Shown one piece after another: positions 1-6,100 of a stretch of 8,662 nt of DNA. The notes below the pieces were generated by a model. That model was not told where the DNA came from and ran no database searches. It worked only from the letters and a program-made list of their open reading frames with translations. How positions within the stretch are numbered: the first letter of the stretch is position 1; each line of letters begins with the position of its first letter. The position numbers and the translations under genes are program-made. Origin of the DNA: an uncultured Sphingomonadales bacterium (GTDB lineage: Bacteria > Pseudomonadota > Alphaproteobacteria > Sphingomonadales > Sphingomonadaceae); contig CAIKKO010000203.1 of NCBI GenBank assembly GCA_903828025.1, forward strand, positions 1 to 8,662, in the 5' to 3' direction.

Positions 1-98
1 ATCCCCGTGCTGACATCATAGATGCCGGTGCCATCAAGGTTCACGGCCACCTGAATGGCGGTTTCGTGCGTGGTGCGGGCGATCGATCCGGTGCGCAT
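1..98 (-). CDS. hisB: Imidazoleglycerol-phosphate dehydratase HisB, N-terminal fragment
   Basis: Only the first 32 codons are present; the gene continues beyond the left edge. The reverse strand reads MRTGSIARTTHETAIQ, then a segment ending in NLDGTGIYDVSTG. This matches the start of HisB: a basic R-x-T-x-ET strand, then a V-x-LDG-x-G strand and the STG that precedes the FLDHM metal-binding motif, which lies off the edge. HisB dehydrates imidazole glycerol phosphate to imidazole acetol phosphate in cytoplasmic histidine biosynthesis. An in-frame ATG at 122 would add MQRPIGRA. I prefer the ATG at 98 because family members usually begin close to it and a possible -10 sits just upstream of it. 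It is divergent from sspB, an arrangement seen in related alphaproteobacteria. Identification rests on a short stretch but the motif spacing is specific. Confidence 0.85.
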   Translation of the reverse strand, partial: MRTGSIARTTHETAIQVAVNLDGTGIYDVSTG

Positions 99-105
99 GG
101 CACGG

Positions 106-133
106 CCTATAGGCCGCTGCATGGCAGAATCAA
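106..133 (-). promoter_or_regulatory. Possible hisB promoter, perhaps giving a leaderless mRNA
   Basis: On the reverse strand TTGATT (133-128) is followed after 16 bases by TATAGG (111-106). Transcription from such a promoter would begin at or within a base or two of the ATG at 98, leaving almost no 5' leader; no Shine-Dalgarno sequence is visible before that ATG. The -10 lies inside a perfect 14-base palindrome, CGGCCTATAGGCCG (103-116). The match to a sigma-70 promoter is moderate and unsupported by other data. Confidence 0.3.
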
Positions 134-191
134 TCTCTCGCACCGCGCAGCCTCTTGACCCCGGCGCGCACCCCGGCCATCCGTACCAGCC

Positions 192-689
192 ATGAACGAT
201 GCGACTGACAGCCTGATCCCCTACGACGAAATCGTGCAGGAGGCCTTGCGCGCCGTGGTTGGCCGCGTACTGGGGCAAGTCGAAAGCTCGGGCGGGTTCC
301 TGCCGGGCAACCACCATTTCTACATCACCTTCAAGACCGGCGCGCCCGGCGTGTCGATTCCGACCCGGCTGAAAGAGCGCTTTCCGGACGAGATGACCAT
401 CGTGCTCCAGAACAAGTTCTGGGATCTCAAGGTCACACCCGAAGGCTTCAGCGTCGGCCTCAGTTTCAACCAGATTCCCTCGACTCTGGTCGTGCCGTTC
501 AGCGCGATCACTGCCTTTGTCGATCCGGCAGTGGACTTCGGCCTGCAGTTCCAGACGGCGGGCGAGAGCGAGGAAGAGCCGCCGATCGATGCCGAGAACG
601 ATTCGCCCGAGACGGACGACAAGCCGGACGGTGACGGCCCGGACGACGGCTCGAACGTCGTGACGGTGGATTTCGGCCGCAAGAAATGA
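192..689 (+). CDS. sspB: ClpXP protease specificity-enhancing factor SspB (alpha type)
   Basis: This is a 165-residue adaptor that delivers ssrA-tagged and other substrates to the ClpXP protease in the cytoplasm. Residues 1-120 form the SspB fold: an N-terminal helix (YDEIVQEALRAVVGRVL), the strand motif HHFYITFKT, GVSIPTRLKERFP, and the FWDLKVTPEGFSVGLSFN strands that build the peptide-binding face. Residues about 124-150 form a flexible Asp/Glu-rich linker. The C-terminus NVVTVDFGRKK resembles the ClpX-docking tail of Caulobacter SspB-alpha. Length and layout fit the alphaproteobacterial form rather than the Escherichia coli one. No clear Shine-Dalgarno sequence precedes the start. The stop overlaps the next gene's start as ATGA, so the two are probably co-translated. 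Confidence 0.93.
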   Translation: MNDATDSLIPYDEIVQEALRAVVGRVLGQVESSGGFLPGNHHFYITFKTGAPGVSIPTRLKERFPDEMTIVLQNKFWDLKVTPEGFSVGLSFNQIPSTLVVPFSAITAFVDPAVDFGLQFQTAGESEEEPPIDAENDSPETDDKPDGDGPDDGSNVVTVDFGRKK

Positions 690-1054
690 AGCTGGGCCGC
701 AAGACCGACGCGGCCGCACAGCCCGCCGATGCGGCAGAGACCCCCGCTGCCGCCGAAACCGTGGCGCAATCCATCATCGCGACCGTCGCGCTGCGCACCG
801 GCAACGCGCTCCTGAAGCAGAGCGTGGAGCGCGGCATTATGGGCCGCGCGCCCGGCGTGGTGAAGGCCGCCGCCACCGCTGCAGCCGGTATCAAGCTCCC
901 CAAGGCCGCGCGGCCCAAGCGCAGCCTCGGCACCAGAATCGCAATGGCCGCCGCCACGCGGATCGCCACCCGCTCGGTCCCCGGCGCGATTGTGGTGGGC
1001 GGTGCGCTGCTCGCCAAGGCGCTATACGATCGCAAGCACCCCAAGAAGCCCTGA
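686..1054 (+). CDS. Small Ala/Arg/Lys-rich protein of unknown function, coupled to sspB
   Basis: The start codon overlaps the sspB stop (ATGA at 686-689), which suggests translational coupling and supports the start. The 122-residue product is rich in Ala, Lys and Arg and carries no domain I recognise. Residues 1-25 are low-complexity and Ala/Asp-rich. The middle holds amphipathic, basic segments. Residues about 97-114 (SVPGAIVVGGALLAKALY) form a short hydrophobic stretch that could be a membrane-associated helix, followed by the basic tail DRKHPKKP. I recall similar small proteins near gmk or sspB in sphingomonads but cannot name a family. It probably belongs to a transcription unit with sspB and perhaps gmk, which starts 44 bases downstream. 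The tight overlap and sensible codon use argue for a real gene; its function is not known. Confidence 0.75.
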   Translation: MKLGRKTDAAAQPADAAETPAAAETVAQSIIATVALRTGNALLKQSVERGIMGRAPGVVKAAATAAAGIKLPKAARPKRSLGTRIAMAAATRIATRSVPGAIVVGGALLAKALYDRKHPKKP

Positions 1055-1098
1055 ACACCGGACTTGACCAGCAGGCCCGGCCTGCGCCAACAGCGCGC

Positions 1099-1761
1099 AT
1101 GACCGACGCGTCCACCAATCCCTCGCAAGAACAGGACACGCTCCACCGCCGGGGCCTCATGTTCATCCTCTCCTCGCCCTCGGGTGCAGGCAAGACGACG
1201 ATTGCGCGCAAGCTGCTCGCGGATGACGACGCGCTCCACGTCTCGGTTTCCGCCACCACTCGCCCGATGCGGCCCGGCGAGGTTGACGGGAAGGACTACC
1301 ACTTCGTCGATCAGGCGCAGTTCGATGCCATGGCCAGCCAGAACGAATTTTACGAATGGGCGCATGTGTTCGGCCACAGCTACGGCACCCCCAAGGGCCA
1401 GATCCGCGCCGGGCTGAAGCAGGGGCTCGATTACCTGTTCGATATCGACTGGCAGGGCACGCAGCAGCTTTACCAGAAAGCGCAGGCCGATGTGGTGCGC
1501 GTGTTCATCCTGCCGCCGAGCCTTGAGGAACTGGGCCGCCGCCTGGTCGGTCGCGGGACCGACAGCGCCGCGGTCATCGCCGCACGCATGGCCCGCGCGC
1601 AGGCCGAAATCAGCCACTGGGACGGCTACGACTATGTCGTGATCAACGACGATGTCGAAGTCTGCTTCCAGAAGGTACGCGAGATTCTGGCGGCGGAGCG
1701 CATGCGCCGCACGCGCCAGACCGGCCTGATCGACTTCGTGCGCGAACTGACGCGGGGGTAA
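1099..1761 (+). CDS. gmk: Guanylate kinase
   Basis: Guanylate kinase transfers a phosphate from ATP to GMP (or dGMP), giving GDP for nucleotide synthesis. The P-loop SSPSGAGKTT is at residues 25-34. The guanylate kinase signature TTRPMRPGEVDGKDY (residues 53-67) supplies GMP-binding residues. Further family motifs are FYEWAHVFGHSYGTPK and DIDWQGTQQL, then the lid and Arg-rich region RRLVGRGTDS. At 220 residues it is slightly longer than the usual ~205 because of a 20-residue hydrophilic N-terminal extension. A shorter start at Met21 (base 1159) would give the more typical length, and neither start has a clear ribosome binding site. It ends nine bases before a palindromic repeat block and converges on the SDR gene to the right. 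Confidence 0.96.
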   Translation: MTDASTNPSQEQDTLHRRGLMFILSSPSGAGKTTIARKLLADDDALHVSVSATTRPMRPGEVDGKDYHFVDQAQFDAMASQNEFYEWAHVFGHSYGTPKGQIRAGLKQGLDYLFDIDWQGTQQLYQKAQADVVRVFILPPSLEELGRRLVGRGTDSAAVIAARMARAQAEISHWDGYDYVVINDDVEVCFQKVREILAAERMRRTRQTGLIDFVRELTRG

Positions 1762-1770
1762 TCTTTTATA

Positions 1771-1796
1771 GCCCTCTCCCCTTCAGGGGAGAGGGC
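1771..1796 (+). terminator. Hairpin after gmk, possible transcription stop
   Basis: A perfect 11-bp GC-rich stem with a four-base loop starts nine bases after the gmk stop codon. It is not followed by a T-run on either strand, so it is not a textbook intrinsic terminator. It could still block read-through or protect the 3' end of the mRNA. Confidence 0.4.
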
Positions 1797-1870
1797 CCGC
1801 GAGAGGGGGACTTGCGCACTGCCGCAGCCCCTCTCAACTCCGGCTAGGCGCTGCGCGCCAAGCCTTCGTA

Positions 1871-1892
1871 TCTCTCCCCTGAAGGGGAGAGA
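1871..1892 (-). terminator. Hairpin after the leftward ACAD/SDR operon
   Basis: A 9-bp perfect stem with loop TGAA lies 18 bases beyond the stop codon of the leftward SDR gene. As with its partner hairpin there is no downstream T-run, so termination is only a suggestion from position and stability. Together the two hairpins could insulate gmk from the catabolic operon. Confidence 0.35.
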
Positions 1893-1910
1893 GCATTTCG
1901 CCGTGCCCCC

Positions 1911-2711
1911 TTAATGCCCGCTCGGATCGACTGCGTCGTCGGGAATCCATGCGTTCACGATGCCGCCATCGATCGGCAGCGAGGTGCCCACGACATAATC
2001 CCCCGCCCGGCTGGCAAGGAAGATCGCGCCGCCGGCCATGTCTTCCAGATTGCCGATCCGTTTCAGCGGAATGCCCCGCGCCGATGCTTCGGGATTGTTC
2101 GCCGCAGCCTTGTTCATTTCCGAAGCGAACGCGCCCGGGCAGATCGCCGTGACGATGATGTTGTCCTTGACCAGCCGCGCCGCCATGCGCCGCGTCAGGT
2201 GCACCAGCGCCGACTTGGAAGCCTGATAGCTGTAAGTCTCCCACGGATTGACGCGCAGCCCGTCGATCGAGGCGATGTTGATCACTTTCGCCGCATGGTC
2301 TGTCGCCCCGGCCTTGAGCAGCCCGTGCAGCTTCTGCGTCAAAAAGAACGGCGTCTTGACGTTGAGGGTCATCACCTTGTCCCAGCCCATTTCCGGGAAA
2401 TCGTCGAACTCTGCGCCCCAGGCCACGCCGGCGTTGTTGACGAGAATGTCGATATGGCTTTCGCGCTCGGACAAGTCCTGTACCAGCGCTTCGATCCCCG
2501 CGAGGGTCGAGATATCGCCCGGCAGCGCAATGCAGTTCGGCCCGAGTTCGGCGGCGGTTTCTGCAACAACTGCGCCCTTGCGCGCGGTGATGTACACCCG
2601 CGCGCAGCCCGCCGCGATAAAGCCTTCCGCGATCATCCGGCCGATCCCGCGCGAGCCGCCCGTCACCACCGCCACGCGGCCTTCAAGGCTGAAAAGTTTG
2701 GCAAAATCCAT
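1911..2711 (-). CDS. SDR-family oxidoreductase, RhlG/FabG-like
   Basis: This is a 266-residue classical short-chain dehydrogenase/reductase, probably acting on a 3-hydroxy- or 3-oxoacyl substrate with NAD(P)(H). The cofactor motif TGGSRGIG is at residues 17-24, NNAG at 92-95, and the catalytic residues are Asn117, Ser148, Tyr162 and Lys166 (YQASK). The C-terminal PIDGG motif is present. The N-terminus FSLEGRVAVVTGGSRGIG and the VNNAGVAWGAEF segment resemble Pseudomonas RhlG, a ketoacyl reductase homologue, more than typical FabG. The chosen ATG is preceded by GAGGA at eight bases; longer in-frame starts would run into the ACAD gene upstream. It is the last gene of the leftward unit, 11 bases after the small ACAD subunit. 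A role in oxidising the hydroxyacyl-CoA made after dehydrogenation and hydration is a reasonable inference, but the substrate is unknown. Confidence 0.88.
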   Translation of the reverse strand: MDFAKLFSLEGRVAVVTGGSRGIGRMIAEGFIAAGCARVYITARKGAVVAETAAELGPNCIALPGDISTLAGIEALVQDLSERESHIDILVNNAGVAWGAEFDDFPEMGWDKVMTLNVKTPFFLTQKLHGLLKAGATDHAAKVINIASIDGLRVNPWETYSYQASKSALVHLTRRMAARLVKDNIIVTAICPGAFASEMNKAAANNPEASARGIPLKRIGNLEDMAGGAIFLASRAGDYVVGTSLPIDGGIVNAWIPDDAVDPSGH

Positions 2712-2719
2712 CTGTTTTG

Positions 2720-2724
2720 TCCTC
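2720..2724 (-). promoter_or_regulatory. Ribosome binding site setting the SDR start
   Basis: GAGGA on the reverse strand lies eight bases before the ATG at 2711. It overlaps the TGA stop codon of the preceding ACAD gene (2725-2723), which points to coupled translation and fixes the start against longer upstream alternatives. Confidence 0.7.
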
Positions 2725-3862
2725 AATAGCCGCTGAGTTGGGCGACGCGTTCGGCGTGATAGTTGGCATCGCCCAGAAATTCGGTGAGCGCGCGTTCGCG
2801 CTTCATGTAGAGCCCGATATCGTATTCGTCGGTCATGCCCACGCCGCCGTGCATCTGCACGCCTTCGCGCACCGCCAGATTGCACACGCGCGCCGCCTTG
2901 GCCTTGGCGACCGAAACCATCAACTCGGCCCGGTCGGAGCCACCATCGAGCAGTTGCTGCGCCTTGATCACCGCCGCTTCGGCAATCTCCAGCTCGGAAT
3001 ACAGGTGCGCCGCACGGTGCTGCAGCGCCTGAAATTCGCCGATCAGCTTGCCGAACTGCTTGCGCGTCTTGAGATACGTCGTGGTCATGCCGAAAGCCCC
3101 GGCGCCCACCCCGGTCTGCTCCGCCGCCGCGCCGATGCGCCCGGCGCTGAGCACCTTGTTCAGCAACGTGCGCCCGCCATCGACTTCGCCGATCACGCAG
3201 TCGCCATCGAGTTCCACGCCGTCAAACGTCACATGGCTCGCCATCACGCTGTCGACCAGCCGGACCGAAGCGTGCGTGATCCCCGCCGCATCCTTGGGCA
3301 CCGCGAAGAGCGTTACGCCATCCGCATCGCTGTCGCTGCCCGACGTGCGCGCCGCGACGATCAGCGCATCGGCAGACGCGCCCTGCACCACGAAGTCTTT
3401 CTTGCCCGTGAGGCGGAAGCCGTTGCCCGCCCGCTCGGCGCGGCAGGCGATCCGCTCAGGCCGGTGCTTCGCGCCTTCATCCACGGCCACGGCCAGCACG
3501 CTCTCCCCCGCGATCACGCCGGGCAGCCAGCGCCCGCGCAAGTCTGCAGAAGCGCCCGAAAGCGCGGTCACGCCCATCACCGCCGTGGTGAGGAACGGCG
3601 AGGGCGTGAGGTTGCGGCCAATCTCCGCCAGCACAATCCCCGCCTCGACATGGCCCATCGCCAGCCCGCCGTCCTCTTCCGAGGCAAGCATGCCGGTAAG
3701 CCCCATCTCGGCAAACTGCTTCCACAGCGCGTGGCCAAAGCCATCTTTGCACTGGATATCGCGCCAATGGCGCAACTGCTTCTTGATCCCGCCCTCATCG
3801 GCCATGAAGCCGGTTACAGAATCGGCCAGCATGGCCTGATCTTCGTTGTAATACAGCGGCAT
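2723..3862 (-). CDS. Acyl-CoA dehydrogenase, non-catalytic-type (small) subunit
   Basis: The 379-residue protein has the acyl-CoA dehydrogenase fold: an all-helical N-terminal domain (residues 1-115, starting YYNEDQAMLADSVTGFM), a central beta domain (LTGKKDFVVQGA, then LVDSVMASHVTFDGVEL) and a C-terminal helical domain with the FAD-contacting QFGKLIGEFQALQH and HGGVGMTDEYD (338-348). Where MCAD-type enzymes carry the catalytic Glu of the EGT motif, hand alignment places Leu363 in FLGDA, so the normal base is absent. Such proteins are usually partners in alpha2beta2 heteromeric ACADs, as with the paired FadE proteins of actinobacterial steroid side-chain degradation. Three bases separate it from the larger ACAD gene upstream, which fits stoichiometric co-translation. 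It probably acts in the cytoplasm on a bulky or branched acyl-CoA; the substrate is unknown. Confidence 0.88.
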   Translation of the reverse strand: MPLYYNEDQAMLADSVTGFMADEGGIKKQLRHWRDIQCKDGFGHALWKQFAEMGLTGMLASEEDGGLAMGHVEAGIVLAEIGRNLTPSPFLTTAVMGVTALSGASADLRGRWLPGVIAGESVLAVAVDEGAKHRPERIACRAERAGNGFRLTGKKDFVVQGASADALIVAARTSGSDSDADGVTLFAVPKDAAGITHASVRLVDSVMASHVTFDGVELDGDCVIGEVDGGRTLLNKVLSAGRIGAAAEQTGVGAGAFGMTTTYLKTRKQFGKLIGEFQALQHRAAHLYSELEIAEAAVIKAQQLLDGGSDRAELMVSVAKAKAARVCNLAVREGVQMHGGVGMTDEYDIGLYMKRERALTEFLGDANYHAERVAQLSGY

Positions 3863-3865
3863 GGT

Positions 3866-5026
3866 TCAGGCCCCCGGCAGTTCGAGAATGCGCTTGGCCA
3901 CGACATTGAGCATGACCTCGCTCGTGCCGCCCTCGATCGAATTGGCCTTGGTGCGCAGCCACGTCCGCGCCGGAGCCCCGCCGCGCGTTTCATCGCTGTC
4001 CCATTCGAGCGCGGTGCTGCCACCTGCGGCCATCAGCAGTTCGTGGCGGCGCTTGTTCAGCTCGGTCCCGGCGTACTTCATCATGTTGGGCTGCGCGGGA
4101 TGCGCCTTGCCCACCTTGATCTCGTCGAGGAACTTCTCGCCGCAGGCCGCGAAGGCAAGCGCATCGATATCGAACTGCGCCAATTCTGCGCGCAGCATGG
4201 GGTCGTCCAGCCCGTTGCGCCGCAGCACGCTGCCGATCGCGCTCGTCTGCCCGCCGTCGCCCGCGCCCGATATCATCTCGCGCTCGTGGCCAAGGAGATA
4301 CTTCGCCACGTCCCAGCCGCGATTGAGCTGGCCGACGATTTGCGCCTTGGCCACCACGACATTGTCGAAAAACGTCTCGCAGAACGGCGAATTGCCGCTG
4401 ATCAGCTTGATCGGCTTGGTCGTTACCCCCGGCGTGGTCATGTCGAACAGCAGGAACGAAATGCCCTGATAGGTGTTCGCCTTGTCGGTGCGGACAAGGC
4501 AGAAAATCCAGTCGGCCTTGTCGGCATAGCTGGTCCAGATCTTCTGGCCGTTGACCACCCAGTGGTCGCCCATATCCTCACCAAAGGTCTGAAGCGAGAC
4601 GAGGTCGGACCCCGAACCCGGCTCCGAATACCCCTGACACCAGCGAATCTCGCCCCGCGCGATCTGGCCGAGGTAGTGGACTTTCTGCTCCTCGGTGCCG
4701 AACTTGAGCAGCGCGGGCCCGAGCATCCAGATGCCGAAGCTCGAGAGCGGGGGCCGTGCCCCGGCGCGCGCCAGTTCCTCGCGCCACACCTTGGCCTCAG
4801 CCGGGCTCAGCCCCGCGCCGCCATAGGCCTTGGGCCAGTCTGCGACGGTGTAGCCTTTGGCTGCGCAGACCTCCATCCACGCCTTCTGCGCCGCGTTTTT
4901 GAACACGAAGTTCCGCCCGCCCCAGCAGATATCGCTTTCGTCCTGCACGGGCGCACGCATTTCAGCGGGGCAGTTCGCCTCGATCCACGCACGGATCTCG
5001 GCGCGGAACGCCTCTGTGTCTGACAT
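3866..5026 (-). CDS. Acyl-CoA dehydrogenase, catalytic (large) subunit
   Basis: This 386-residue flavoprotein is predicted to introduce the alpha-beta double bond into an acyl-CoA, passing electrons through FAD to electron-transfer flavoprotein. The helical N-terminal domain includes ADWPKAYGGAGLSPAE. The mid-domain FAD/substrate motif YSEPGSGSDL is at residues 133-142, followed by VVNGQKIWTSYADKADW. The C-terminal domain ends in IEGGTSEVMLN, where Glu365 is the candidate catalytic base. This pattern matches FadE proteins acting on steroid-side-chain or other bulky acyl-CoAs rather than fatty-acid MCAD/SCAD types. The start is set by AGAGGAG (5040-5034) seven bases upstream. It is the first gene of the leftward unit, with a palindromic operator candidate 14 bases before its start. 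Pairing with the next gene's product, which lacks the Glu, is inferred from adjacency and complementary motifs. Confidence 0.92.
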   Translation of the reverse strand: MSDTEAFRAEIRAWIEANCPAEMRAPVQDESDICWGGRNFVFKNAAQKAWMEVCAAKGYTVADWPKAYGGAGLSPAEAKVWREELARAGARPPLSSFGIWMLGPALLKFGTEEQKVHYLGQIARGEIRWCQGYSEPGSGSDLVSLQTFGEDMGDHWVVNGQKIWTSYADKADWIFCLVRTDKANTYQGISFLLFDMTTPGVTTKPIKLISGNSPFCETFFDNVVVAKAQIVGQLNRGWDVAKYLLGHEREMISGAGDGGQTSAIGSVLRRNGLDDPMLRAELAQFDIDALAFAACGEKFLDEIKVGKAHPAQPNMMKYAGTELNKRRHELLMAAGGSTALEWDSDETRGGAPARTWLRTKANSIEGGTSEVMLNVVAKRILELPGA

Positions 5027-5040
5027 GTTCTGGCTCCTCT

Positions 5041-5058
5041 CTTAATCGGAAGGTTAAG
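5041..5058. promoter_or_regulatory. Operator candidate 1, inverted repeat before the leftward operon
   Basis: CTTAATCGGAAGGTTAAG is an inverted repeat with 7-base arms (six of seven paired) around GGAA. It lies 15-32 bases upstream of the large ACAD start and overlaps the most likely -10 region of the leftward promoter, a position suited to repression. Its core TTAAYC-N4-GRTTAA recurs at 6082-6099. The size and symmetry fit a dimeric regulator such as a TetR-family repressor; none is encoded in the window. Confidence 0.6.
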
Positions 5059-5080
5059 GCGAGTCGCAACGCGCTGGCAA
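5051..5080 (-). promoter_or_regulatory. Possible promoter of the leftward ACAD operon
   Basis: On the reverse strand TTGCCA (5080-5075) is followed after 17-18 bases by TTAACC or TAACCT (5057-5051). The -35 match is fair and the -10 is poor, but the -10 coincides with operator candidate 1. An alternative pair uses TTGCGA slightly further downstream. In either case the inverted repeat would cover the promoter. Confidence 0.3.
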
Positions 5081-5138
5081 GCGCCGATTTCTGCGGCTTC
5101 TGCGCCCCCCCGGTGCCGGAGCGTCAACCCGAACGGCA

Positions 5139-5166
5139 TTGACGAAGGGGCGCATCAGCCTAAGCT
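5139..5166 (+). promoter_or_regulatory. Possible promoter of the rightward SDR/ACAD unit
   Basis: TTGACG (5139-5144) and TAAGCT (5161-5166) are 16 bases apart. A start near 5173 would leave a leader of about 24 bases containing the ribosome binding site GGAGAGG (5186-5192). The -35 is good and the -10 weak, which is common in alphaproteobacteria. The rest of the 170-base divergent gap shows no other clear element apart from operator candidate 1 at its left end. Confidence 0.35.
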
Positions 5167-5196
5167 CGCCGCAAACAAGAACGATGGAGAGGTACT

Positions 5197-6069
5197 ATGC
5201 GATTCCACGACAAGACCGTCGTCGTCACTGGCGCGGCATCGGGTATCGGGCGCGCGACCGCGCTGCTGTTCGCGGCGGAAGGCGCGAAAGTCTACGCCGC
5301 TGATATCGACGAGGTCGGCCTCGCGAAAACCGCCGCCGACTCCAACGGCAGCGTGACCACAGTGCGCTGCAACGTGTGCGTGTGCGAGGAGATCAAGGCG
5401 CTGATGGACCGCGCTGCCGCCGAAACCGGCGGGATCGACGCCGTGTTCAACAACGCCGGCGCGGGCGGTGACATGGCCACCATCGACGCAATCGAGCCCG
5501 ATGGCTGGGACCGCACGATGCACCTGCTGCTGCGCTCGGTCGCGTTCGGCATCCGCTATGCCGTCCCGCACATGATCGGCCGCCCATCTACACGAACGGG
5601 GGGCGCGGCCATCGTCAACACCTCCAGCGTCGCCGCCGTCGGCCCCGGCTATTCGCCAAGCGCTTATGCCGTCGCCAAGGCGGGCGTGCTCCACCTCACC
5701 AAGACCAGCGCCGCCGATCTCGCCAAGTACCAGATCCGCGTGAACGCGGTGCAGCCCGGCTTTATCAACACCAACATCTTCACCACCTCGCTCGATGTGC
5801 CGCCCGAACTGGAGGCCCAGGCCAAAGGTGCGATCGCAATGATGAGCCAGGCCGCCCAGCCCGTCGCGCGCGGCGGCCAGCCGAACGACATCGGCGAGGC
5901 CGTGCTGTTCCTGTGCAGCGAGGCGGCAGGCTTCGTCAACGGCACCTCGCTGATCGTCGACGGCGGCCTGACCATTGGACCGCGCCACAGCTGGGACCCG
6001 GTAGTGCCCGATCTGTTCGACGCGCTCCGCCAGATGAAAGCCGCAGCCGAAGCGCAGAAGCCCGCTTGA
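5197..6069 (+). CDS. SDR-family NAD-dependent oxidoreductase
   Basis: A 290-residue classical SDR, likely oxidising a hydroxyl group (or reducing a ketone) on a catabolic intermediate. The glycine motif TGAASGIG is at residues 11-18. An acidic AADID segment after the second strand suggests NAD(H) over NADP(H). NNAG is at 85-88, and Ser144, Tyr157 and Lys161 form the catalytic set. VDGG lies near the end, followed by a longer than usual C-terminal tail (about residues 262-290). Oddly, residues 58-63 read CNVCVC, where SDRs normally have a C/x-D-V segment whose Asp contacts the adenine ring; here it is Asn59. The start is supported by GGAGAGG just upstream. It is first in the rightward unit, 77 bases before the ACAD11-like gene, with an operator candidate in that gap. 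Substrate unknown. Confidence 0.9.
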   Translation: MRFHDKTVVVTGAASGIGRATALLFAAEGAKVYAADIDEVGLAKTAADSNGSVTTVRCNVCVCEEIKALMDRAAAETGGIDAVFNNAGAGGDMATIDAIEPDGWDRTMHLLLRSVAFGIRYAVPHMIGRPSTRTGGAAIVNTSSVAAVGPGYSPSAYAVAKAGVLHLTKTSAADLAKYQIRVNAVQPGFINTNIFTTSLDVPPELEAQAKGAIAMMSQAAQPVARGGQPNDIGEAVLFLCSEAAGFVNGTSLIVDGGLTIGPRHSWDPVVPDLFDALRQMKAAAEAQKPA

Positions 6070-6080
6070 TCTCGGACAAA

Positions 6081-6100
6081 GTTTAACCGAGAGATTAAAC
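6081..6100. promoter_or_regulatory. Operator candidate 2, inverted repeat before the ACAD11-like gene
   Basis: GTTTAACCGAGAGATTAAAC has 8-base arms (seven of eight paired) around GAGA. Its 16-base core TTAACC-N4-GATTAA has the same arms as operator candidate 1 read on the opposite strand. It lies in the 77-base gap between the SDR and ACAD11-like genes, 46 bases before the latter's start, in the most AT-rich sequence nearby. This suggests an internal regulated promoter here, though I see no convincing -35/-10 pair. Confidence 0.6.

Larger units (their letters stand above)
1771..1893. repeat. Composite palindromic (REP-like) intergenic element
   Basis: This block fills most of the gmk/SDR convergent gap. 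Hairpin 1 has 11-bp arms at 1771-1781 and 1786-1796 with loop TTCA. Hairpin 2 has 9-bp arms at 1871-1879 and 1884-1892 with loop TGAA. The core CTCTCCCCTTCAGGGGAGAG of hairpin 1 recurs as its exact reverse complement in hairpin 2, so the two hairpins are inverted copies bounding the element. Between them a third pair, GAGAGGGG (1801-1808) and CCCCTCTC (1828-1835), can also fold. This pattern resembles the short repetitive palindromes scattered between genes in alphaproteobacteria. Whether it is multicopy in this genome cannot be seen here. Confidence 0.75.

Noticed and set aside
155..183. TTGACC (155-160) as the -35 of a forward sspB promoter
   Set aside because: The matching -10 position (CATCCG at 178-183) is very poor and would place the start almost on the sspB ATG, so the evidence is too thin to annotate.
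508..1617. A 369-codon reverse-strand frame opposite sspB, the small gene and gmk
   Set aside because: It spans three forward genes, has low-complexity Arg/Ala-rich translation and no start signal, so it is a coding shadow.
1771..1893. CRISPR array
   Set aside because: There are only two hairpin copies in opposite orientation with no regularly spaced direct repeats or unique spacers.
1911..2885. A longer form of the leftward SDR starting at 2885
   Set aside because: The extra 58 residues are Arg-rich, non-SDR-like and overlap the ACAD gene. The ATG at 2711 has a well-placed GAGGA and yields the normal SDR length.
2717..5023. A 768-codon forward frame opposite the leftward SDR/ACAD genes
   Set aside because: It mirrors the two ACAD genes, which have full motifs and ribosome binding sites. 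Its product is His/Arg/Ala-rich and shows no recognisable fold.
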